Position numbers and translations under genes: made by a program. The notes beneath the pieces are model-generated. The model worked only from the letters and a program-made list of their open reading frames with translations, made no database searches and was not told the origin of the DNA. Below are positions 59,001 through 64,000 of a DNA stretch of 64,000 bases, in pieces. Numbering within the stretch: the first letter of the stretch is position 1; each line of letters starts with the position of its first letter. The DNA is from Strongylocentrotus droebachiensis (Eukaryota; Echinodermata; Echinoidea; Camarodonta; Strongylocentrotidae): contig JAVYIG010007509.1 of NCBI GenBank assembly GCA_035222895.1, positions 37,112 to 101,111 of the forward strand. Reading direction: 5' to 3'.

Positions 59001-62000
59001 CTGATTGATTCTTGAATTCTCCCAAATATATTATTATAATTTGATTAAATTTGAGGTGAATGTAAATCGTCACAAAGCAATGAATTGGCTCTGTATATCA
59101 TTCCAGACATTTAAGTGCTGAAACATTTTTTTAAAACCTGTTTTATGTCTTATTTTCATGGAAAAACAATTGGGGAAAATTAAAAAATTGGTTGGGAGAA
59201 TTTACTGTTGGAGGGTGTTGCACAGTGATGGCTTCAAAGAAAACCATAAATATCTTTGTAGTTCAAGAATTTGTCCAGGATTTGTTGCCTGTTAGAGGGT
59301 AAATACTGCAGAAGAAATATAACAAGTAACATTTAATACAAAAATTACGCAGCTTTTTCATCAACCTTCAACAATGTTACTGAGTCACTTTAAGGAGTGG
59401 GAGGGGGTTAGTTCTTTTTAACAAAAATATATATAGCGGTATTTTCATGCTTTTTTAGTTTCTGTCAGAGGAGTAACAGCTCTTTGAAAAATCTAAATCT
59501 AAAGCTCTGAAATCGGAAGTTATCAACCTAAAAACAGCTGTCGAGTGTCGACCTGATGACATCATCTTACCTAGAGTATGCATATTCTCAATGACTTTGC
59601 TTTAACTATAAAGCATGACTCATCGCCTCAACTACTTTTGGCTATGTTATGTCATCACCTGTGGCAAATTTGACCCCTGTTGACCCGTAATTTTAAGGGG
59701 TGCAAAAAATGAGGTTCTAATTTGATTTCATGCAGTACTGAAAGGAAAATATTCAAGAAAATATTCCTCTAAATTTGTTTTCTACGTTCATTCAGCTTTT
59801 CATTGATATAAAGTTGTATTTTCATGGGATAACTTGGTGAGACATGATTGGAGAAATTTTTGTTGGTAATGACTAATGTTTTCATGATTCTTTTTGAAGT
59901 GTTAGAATGGCCAGGTAAATGATAATTAAAATTTCTTATCTCTCTTTTTTTGACAGATGGGTCATTAGAGGTCATAACCCCAGTTGACCCTGTATTCTTA
60001 GCTCTGCCCTACCTGATTAAATCGAGTAAAGAGGTCAGTATGATGTCACATTTTCCATCGTTATCAAAACTCATCGGCACACAATCTACTAATATTCAAA
60101 CCAGATGATGGGCTAAAGCTTTCAAAATTTGGATTAACAAAGGAAATTAGTCTGAGATTTTAATTTGCCCTTTAAAACTTTAAAGTCATCCTAGAACCAG
60201 GGTCGGATTTAACTGAAGTAGTAGAATACGGATCACTTTTTGTTTGTTTGTTTTGATTCACAAGATACACTAATGTTTCAGTCTTGCAAGTTTGTCCACA
60301 CTCTTTTACGTATTCAAGTTTATGGATAGCTATTATATCCAGACTTCCACTTTACAAGTCTTCCTCTTAATTCTGTGGTCTATCGATAATTGGGGCAGAT
60401 GTCATGCAGGGGAACAAAGTTCTCTCTACATTTGTTTTATACTGTTACGAGAAGAAAAATGCTAGCTATAGCTACCATGGACTTTAAACGATTGAATTCT
60501 TTCATAAGATTTTAAGCCTGTGGCCGTGAAGGGATTATTGATAAAAACTGATTGAGATTTGTTTGAGAAATACATGTAGGAAACCTATATTGGTGAGGAA
60601 AAAAATGAATATGTTCAATTTCATTTCAACCTGTATTAAAAGATCACTCAGGGGAAACACAAGATTAAATTAAGAGTTAGAGCTCATCCTCAGTTTCCTC
60701 CCCACTGCAGCGAAACAAATTCATGACCTTGGATCAGATTATCCTTGATGACGACTTCCCACAATGCATCAGGTTGCTTCATTGCTCTGGCATGTCTGAT
60801 ATAGAAAGAGTAGCAGAGGTCAAAGGTCAGTTTAAAGCCCGTCTGTACTAGTTCGGCCAGGGGGAATTCGACCACCCAGCAAAGTCACTAACAGGTGGCT
60901 ATCTCATCAAATCAGCTCTCAATTAAAATAGGAAAAAGAGGATCATGGGGGACCAACGGGCACCGCTTAAGCATTGTTTTCTATATAGAGGGAGCAAGTA
61001 GCTACAAGTAGTACAGTGGGGCTATAAGTTATATTAAGAAGTATAATCATTTCCATTTCCTTCTGAGAGAAAAAAATTATACGTAAGAAATAGTATCAAA
61101 AGTAATTTCCTTGACTTTGTAGATGAGATTTCGAAATGATAATTTTGGAAAATTCTAGCCAAACAATTGCGGTATGCAAATAATGAATAAAAAAATATTT
61201 CATATGAGCATTTATGGGAGGCTCTGTTAATCCAGAGATACGAACTCCACACCATCGTCCCCCACCCATAAAATCATCACCTGTCCCCTAATCTGTTCAA
61301 GATATATTATTAAAAGTTGAACAGGTTTTTTTCAGCATTTAAAGGGATTGGGTAAATTTGTCCCAAATTCTGAAACAAAATCCTGGATTTAGCTCATGCT
61401 GCAATGATAATTATAAACCTTTAGGTCAGTCAGGAACCCCATGATATTTACAAGCCGATCGCCTGTCTGATTATCAAGATATTTATGATTGGAAATCGAA
61501 ATCAAATTTTCTGTTTTCCCATAACACTACAGTCTATTGAGAAAAACAAGTACCGGTAAGGTAAAACTGGTCACTCAAGGATTTTTACTTTTTTGAGGCA
61601 CATCTTGATCATTTTGAAGCGCAATTTTTTTAGGGCTTCAATATTACACCATATCTCAGACACTGATAACACGTAGGGCCGTGCATCTCAGATTTAGCAT
61701 TGTTAAACGATGCCTGTAAAGTCGATATGAAAGCATTTTTTCTGTCTATTATGATCAGGGAGTGGGGATGTGAGAGCGTATCGATACGACGAGTCCAAGA
61801 CCTTGGACTGGCTGAAAGACAAAGTGGAGCAGACAGCAGCCCGGCTAGGCCAGACCGATGTGCACGTAGCCAGCGGAGCACAGTCAACGACGTTTGTACG
61901 GAGCAGTAAAGAACAGGGTGCAACGGAAGGTAGGGCCCTGTGCATTTTACATGATCAGAGGGGTGTTTCACAAAGATCCTAATTTGGACTTATCTCTAAT

Positions 62001-63892
62001 TTGGACTTAACATTTATGGAAAGCGGCTAAGCCATTAGCATCTATGAAAATATTTTGTAAAAGTTATTTTAAAAGACATAGACTGTTATTTCAAATCTTT
62101 CATATTTTCTATTTTCAAGGAGATTTCATGTTCTTGATGTGGAAGTTATTTAAAGTCTAAAATACTTAATTTTTTATTTTGAATATATTTTATTTTAAGG
62201 CTACAAATGGTTCTCCATAATTTTTAAGTCCAACTTAGAGTTAAGTTCAACTTTGGACCTTTGTGAAACACCCCCAGACTACGATTGGAATGCCATCTGA
62301 TTCTTGTGCCATCTGAAATTTGTTTCTTGGCATGAGTACTTATGTCTTAGGGCAATGCTTGTGCAATTGTCTCATACAAAAAATTGCTTGCAGTGCTATA
62401 TTGAAAAAGATTGTAAGCGTAGACACTGCTTTTATACAAGCGCCATATAGCCTGTAGTTGTTGAGCTTTAGCGCCACCTTGTGGCAGCTGCTTGTTAACT
62501 GTTTGCTATTGTGCAGCTATGTTCAGCTGCGTTTTTAGTAGTGCTTTACAGCACTCTGGTTCTATGATTCGTCTTGAATATGGAGCTTTAAAAATTACTT
62601 AGGCTGACATTGGTTTAGTCTCCTTAATTGCGATGGTAGGATTTTATCATATGCTACCACTTAGTGGTACAGTCAAACCTGCTTTAGTGACCACCTGTCT
62701 GCAAAGACCATATTTTTGGTTTCCCTTGAAAATGGTTTCTCATTGAAACATGTACTAAAGGAACCTGTACATAAAGACCACTTTTCTTGTCTCCCTTGGG
62801 TGGTCTTTATCGATAGGTTTTACTGTACATGTAGGTATTATCACTAGCATCTCAATATTGTCAGTGCTTTGTGCTCGTGGATTTAGAAAGGAATATATTG
62901 TTTTTGTTCATTTTAAATGACGTTAGAAATTTAACCATCTTGTCTGAGAATTGTTAGCCTGCAGCTTGAATACATGATGGCTATAACACTGCATTTGCAA
63001 ATTTCTTGTACAGGTCAATTTTCTCTCATAAGAATTTTTTTTGTTTCTTTCTACTTTGGAGTATTGGTGTTTGAGAACCTACAAAATGTTTATTGCATTT
63101 TTTTCTCTTTTTTTTTTTCTTTCTTTTTTTACAGAGGATTACAAGAGGTATGCTGCGGGGCTAGTATCTGATTACCTGTCTGCAGACCTTAGCACAAAGC
63201 TCTTCGAACACATAGGGTGAGCATGAATCAAGACTATTACCCCTCCCCCTTCTCCCCTTCCCCTTCCCCCTCCCTCTTCTCCCCTCCCCCTTCTTCCCTC
63301 CCCCTTCTCCCCTCCCCCTTCTCCCCTTCCCCTTCTCCCCTCCCCCTTCTCCCCTCCCCCTTCTCCCCTCCCCCTTCTCCCCTTCTCCCCTTCTCCCCTC
63401 CCTCTTCTCCCCTCCCTCTTCTCCCCTCCCCCTTCTCCCCTCCCCCTTCTCCCCTTCCCCTTCTCCCCTCCCTCTTCTCCCCTCCCCCTTCTCCCCTCCC
63501 CCTTCATGCCAAACTCTGTTTGAATGTGTTTTAATGATATATTTGCAGTATGCATGTAGAAATTTTGGTGTAAAACTTGCTGTATCATCCCAATTTCTCA
63601 ATTTGGTGTTCACAAGACATTAATCTACGCTTGCCACTCTCCGTCCATGGGAAGTAATGGGTACCCGGTATCGTAGCTGTGCTAAAGCCAGGGTAATGCA
63701 GAGCCCTCAGCTAGAACAGTATCAACGGCTGATGAGGCTGCCCTGGGTAAACAAGACATATTAGAATTATTAGTCGGAGTAGTTTCCTCGGTTTATATAT
63801 CGCATTTCTCTGTTTTTTTTATTTGCAGAATCAAGGAGGTATCTGAGAAAGTTTCCAAGGCTCTTGAGAATGGTGTAGAACCCCCTTTGAAG
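55934..63892 (+). CDS. RNASEH2B: RNase H2 subunit B, first eight exons (3' end outside window)
   Basis: Seen: exons 55934-56015, 57650-57718, 58708-58815, 59957-60033, 60711-60825, 61759-61929, 63135-63216 and 63829-63892 total 768 nt (256 codons), with all phases consistent. Diagnostic segments are [58 protein letters not shown] and [15 protein letters not shown]. Family: RNASEH2B is the non-catalytic scaffold of nuclear RNase H2 (with A and C), which removes ribonucleotides and R-loops from DNA. Its N-terminal half forms the triple barrel with subunit C, and a C-terminal PIP motif binds PCNA; that part should lie beyond 64000. The N-terminus here, [15 protein letters not shown], is basic and unlike the vertebrate one. 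Confidence 0.93.
56167..56965. mobile_element. 799-bp element with perfect 80-bp terminal inverted repeats (RNASEH2B intron 1)
   Basis: 56167-56246 is the exact reverse complement of 56886-56965 (80 of 80), starting CGGCGCTAGTATGGTAAGG. It is flanked by a 6-bp direct repeat, TTTCTT (56161-56166 and 56966-56971). The interior is pyrimidine-rich repeat plus unique sequence, with no transposase-like frame. Perfect ends imply a recent insertion or gene conversion. The family was not recognised. Confidence 0.85.
57000..58707. other. RNASEH2B introns 1-2, remaining sequence
   Basis: Holds a poly-G run (about 25 G near 57385), a poly-C run at 57735, exon 2 at 57650-57718, and a TCTTCTTCTT-led block at 58300-58660 that may be a degraded repeat. 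No extra exon seen. Confidence 0.6.
57650..57718 (+). CDS. RNASEH2B: RNASEH2B exon 2
   Basis: A 69-nt exon encoding [20 protein letters not shown], then [14 protein letters not shown] corresponds to the human FVKLVNPCSG strand. The acceptor is attttcag and the donor is ACGG|gtaaat. Confidence 0.9.
58708..58815 (+). CDS. RNASEH2B: RNASEH2B exon 3
   Basis: Encodes [20 protein letters not shown], then [16 protein letters not shown], which aligns to the human KEKHHSWFINQSVQ segment. The donor is CAAG|gtcagt. Confidence 0.94.
58863..59389. mobile_element. TTAA-flanked MITE with AGTGACTTGGTAACATTGTT ends
   Basis: The left end AGTGACTTGGTAACATTGTT and right end AACAATGTTACTGAGTCACT are inverted, with TTAA on both sides. 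The left end resembles the start of the 16884 element, so the families may be related. Confidence 0.8.
59957..60033 (+). CDS. RNASEH2B: RNASEH2B exon 4
   Basis: Encodes [20 protein letters not shown], then IKSSKE. It is conserved with human [20 protein letters not shown]. The donor is AGAG|gtcagt. Confidence 0.94.
60711..60825 (+). CDS. RNASEH2B: RNASEH2B exon 5
   Basis: Encodes [20 protein letters not shown], then [18 protein letters not shown]. The donor is AAAG|gtcagt, immediately followed by an inserted small TTAA-type repeat. Confidence 0.93.
60836..61028. mobile_element. TTAAAGCCCGTC dispersed element, copy 3, abutting RNASEH2B exon 5 donor
   Basis: The most complete copy. AGCCCGTCTGTACTAG at the left resembles the inverse of the right end, GTAGTACAGTGGGGCT. 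It starts about 10 nt after the exon 5/intron junction. Confidence 0.7.
61343..61716. mobile_element. TTAA-type dispersed element, copy 3 (RNASEH2B intron 5)
   Basis: Same interior as the 16884 and 44846 copies. Left TTAA is intact, right end diverged to GTAA. It ends about 40 bp upstream of RNASEH2B exon 6. Confidence 0.7.
61759..61929 (+). CDS. RNASEH2B: RNASEH2B exon 6
   Basis: A 171-nt exon encoding [20 protein letters not shown], then [20 protein letters not shown] and a tail ending EQGATE. It matches the human YKYSKEKTLKWLEKKVNQT region. The donor is GAAG|gtaggg. Confidence 0.93.
61958..62275. mobile_element. MITE with GGGGTGTTTCACAAAG ends (RNASEH2B intron 6)
   Basis: Left end GGGGTGTTTCACAAAGATCC and right end GGACCTTTGTGAAACACCCC are inverted. 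TTGGACTT motifs recur near both ends. The interior is AT-rich and non-coding. Confidence 0.75.
62668..62827. mobile_element. TA-flanked CAGTCAAACCT MITE, copy 2 (RNASEH2B intron 6)
   Basis: Near-identical to 34552-34728 (TGAAACATGTACTAAAGGAA in the centre), with both ends present. Confidence 0.8.
63135..63216 (+). CDS. RNASEH2B: RNASEH2B exon 7
   Basis: Encodes [20 protein letters not shown], then TKLFEHIG, matching human [20 protein letters not shown]. The donor is TAGG|gtgagc, followed within 20 nt by a 270-bp CCCCTTCTCC-type repeat. Confidence 0.93.
63236..63505. repeat. CCCCTTCTCCCCTCC minisatellite (RNASEH2B intron 7)
   Basis: About 270 bp of 10-15-bp pyrimidine-only units, starting 20 bp after the exon 7 donor. 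Confidence 0.95.
63605..63775 (+). mobile_element. 5'-truncated SINE, second family (RNASEH2B intron 7)
   Basis: Shares TTAATCTACGCTTGCCACTC and GGGTACCCGGTA with the other SINE bodies. It ends in TTAGAATTATTAG about 60 bp before exon 8. Confidence 0.65.
63829..63892 (+). CDS. RNASEH2B: RNASEH2B exon 8
   Basis: The acceptor is atttgcag and the donor is GAAG|gtaaga. It encodes [20 protein letters not shown] plus K. It is less conserved but in phase (2 to 0). Further exons lie outside the window. Confidence 0.8.
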
Positions 63893-64000
63893 GTAAGAAA
63901 CCTCTATATAAACCATAATGGTGAATTTGCCATTTGGTCTACAACCAGTTCGTCTATTATAAAAAAGAATTTCTGGCGACCCTTTGGTGGTTTTGTTGTG

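Noticed and set aside
63161..63613. 150-codon Gly/Glu/Arg-rich frame on the - strand
   Set aside because: Translation of the CCCCTTCTCC repeat.

Overview
The window is eukaryotic (metazoan) genomic DNA: short exons with GT-AG junctions separated by kilobase introns, tRNA-derived SINEs, many small terminal-inverted-repeat elements, (CT)n/(GA)n tracts, poly-C/poly-G runs and interstitial TTAGGG-like repeats. Protein similarity is to deuterostome orthologues, and the repeat style suggests an echinoderm, perhaps a sea urchin. That species guess is inference. There are no bacterial operons, rRNA genes, CRISPR arrays or intact autonomous transposons.

Three genes are supported. (1) On the + strand, three exons (7473-7568, 21166-21301, 22336-22464) encode the C-terminal third of a PRKX-type cAMP-dependent-like protein kinase; its 5' exons lie left of the window. 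(2) On the - strand, 55318 to 35258 holds a complete MFSD1-type lysosomal major-facilitator transporter: 15 exon positions, phase-consistent throughout, 1581 nt or 526 codons plus stop. (3) On the + strand, from 55934 to the window end, are eight exons of RNASEH2B (RNase H2 subunit B); the 3' exons lie outside. MFSD1 and RNASEH2B are divergent and share a roughly 0.6 kb promoter interval.

The standout feature is at 46323-48535. The sixth coding exon of MFSD1 is present in 14 tandem copies, each with its own acceptor and donor, separated by introns of only 59 or 66 nt. The exon enters in phase 0 and leaves in phase 1, and each copy begins GGTAGC. Splicing two copies together therefore creates an immediate TAG stop, and skipping all copies shifts the frame. 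Only transcripts with exactly one copy can make transporter, so the locus has the logic of a mutually exclusive exon cluster. The copies fall into three protein types plus one frameshifted copy.

The rest is intronic or intergenic and rich in duplications: the end of the PRKX last exon, the end of an internal PRKX exon with its donor, half of MFSD1 exon 10, TTAA-flanked small elements, a 799-bp element with perfect 80-bp inverted ends, SINEs nested in other elements, and long pyrimidine tracts. Long ORFs inside the simple repeats are not genes.
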